Shown: one piece after another, positions 7,037 to 7,172 of the stretch
How the letters are laid out: each line of letters opens with the position of its first letter
How positions within the stretch are numbered: position 1 is the stretch's first letter
Assembly (NCBI GenBank): GCA_947463395.1
Contig: CANHRV010000045.1
Location: forward strand, 1 to 7,172
Length of the DNA stretch: 7,172 nt
Direction of reading: 5' to 3'
Origin: Opitutia bacterium
GTDB lineage: Bacteria; Verrucomicrobiota; Verrucomicrobiia; Opitutales; UBA953
Notes under the pieces: model-generated
Told to the model about the DNA's origin: nothing
Database searches by the model: none
The model's input: only the letters and a program-made list of their open reading frames with translations
Made by a program: the position numbers and the translations under genes

Positions 7037-7172
7037 ATGGCAGAAGAACCCGTTATCGAACTCGAAGGCAAAATCCTCCAAGTCCTCCCTGGAACCATGT
7101 TCCGCATCGAGCTCCCGAATAAGCATGTGGTTCTAGGTCGAATTTCTGGTCGTCTTCGCAAAAACTTTATTC
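7037..7172 (+). CDS. infA: Translation initiation factor IF-1, N-terminal part (3' end outside window)
   Basis: IF-1 is a single OB-fold protein that occupies the A site of the 30S subunit during initiation; the family is about 72 residues long, and 45 are visible here. The start [26 protein letters not shown] matches IF-1 closely: acidic N-terminus, (I/V)E(L/M)xGxxLxxLP, and TMFRx[13 protein letters not shown] is the equivalent of the usual HISGKMRKNYI. Two positions are unusual: Lys29 replaces the common Gly in NGH, and Gly34-Arg35 replace Ala-His before ISG. The ATG is the only start giving the canonical N-terminus, but it lacks a Shine-Dalgarno. The gene is divergent from tadA. Confidence 0.93.
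   Translation, partial: MAEEPVIELEGKILQVLPGTMFRIELPNKHVVLGRISGRLRKNFI

Noticed and set aside
1..7172. CRISPR arrays, tRNA genes, transposon ends, toxin-antitoxin pairs or phage genes
   Set aside because: Reading both strands showed no spaced direct repeats, no cloverleaf-like segments in the intergenic gaps, and no transposase, integrase or small paired ORFs; all gaps are under 100 bases.

Overview
This window looks like ordinary housekeeping and central-metabolism chromosome from a Gram-negative-type bacterium, most likely in or near the Verrucomicrobiota (Opitutae-like). That placement is an inference. It rests on the gene styles (an Aas-type acyl-ACP synthetase, a glycogen phosphorylase with a lysine-rich N-terminus, an extended adenylate-kinase-like protein, a Mn-type superoxide dismutase with a twin-arginine leader), on roughly even GC with a mixed codon choice, and on the near absence of purine-rich ribosome binding sites. 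No 16S rRNA or other phylogenetic marker beyond 45 codons of infA is present. There are no tRNA or rRNA genes, CRISPR arrays, insertion sequences or phage genes.

Layout. The left part reads rightward: the 3' end of an Aas-like acyl-ACP synthetase/phospholipid acyltransferase (1-800), glgP glycogen phosphorylase (851-3379), a secreted charged protein of unknown function (3424-4293), and a 400-residue adenylate-kinase-like NMP kinase with a C-terminal domain I do not recognise (4351-5553). A perfect 16-bp hairpin with T/A tracts on both sides (5571-5606) lies between the convergent units and should terminate both. The right part reads leftward: tadA (6937-6389) then sodA (6354-5623), 34 bases apart and probably co-transcribed. 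A 99-base divergent intergenic region separates tadA from the start of infA, which runs rightward off the window end (7037-7172).

How the genes work together. glgP releases glucose-1-phosphate from storage glucan. Phosphorylases of this family can be AMP-responsive, so a nearby NMP kinase suggests an energy-charge theme, but the intervening secreted protein and the separate gene spacing give no proof of a shared pathway. tadA (tRNA wobble inosine) and infA (translation initiation) are translation housekeeping genes; sodA is oxidative-stress defence, apparently exported.

No complete undescribed multi-gene system is evident. The most unusual object is the NMP kinase: its P-loop and DGFPR core are intact, its NMP-binding strand is altered, its LID is an Ala/Lys/Glu-rich segment, and about 135 residues of unrecognised domain follow the kinase fold. 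The secreted protein with recurrent Y-D-x-G-R motifs, the Tat-type leader on the superoxide dismutase, and the divergent IF-1 with an in-frame upstream mini-ORF are secondary points.
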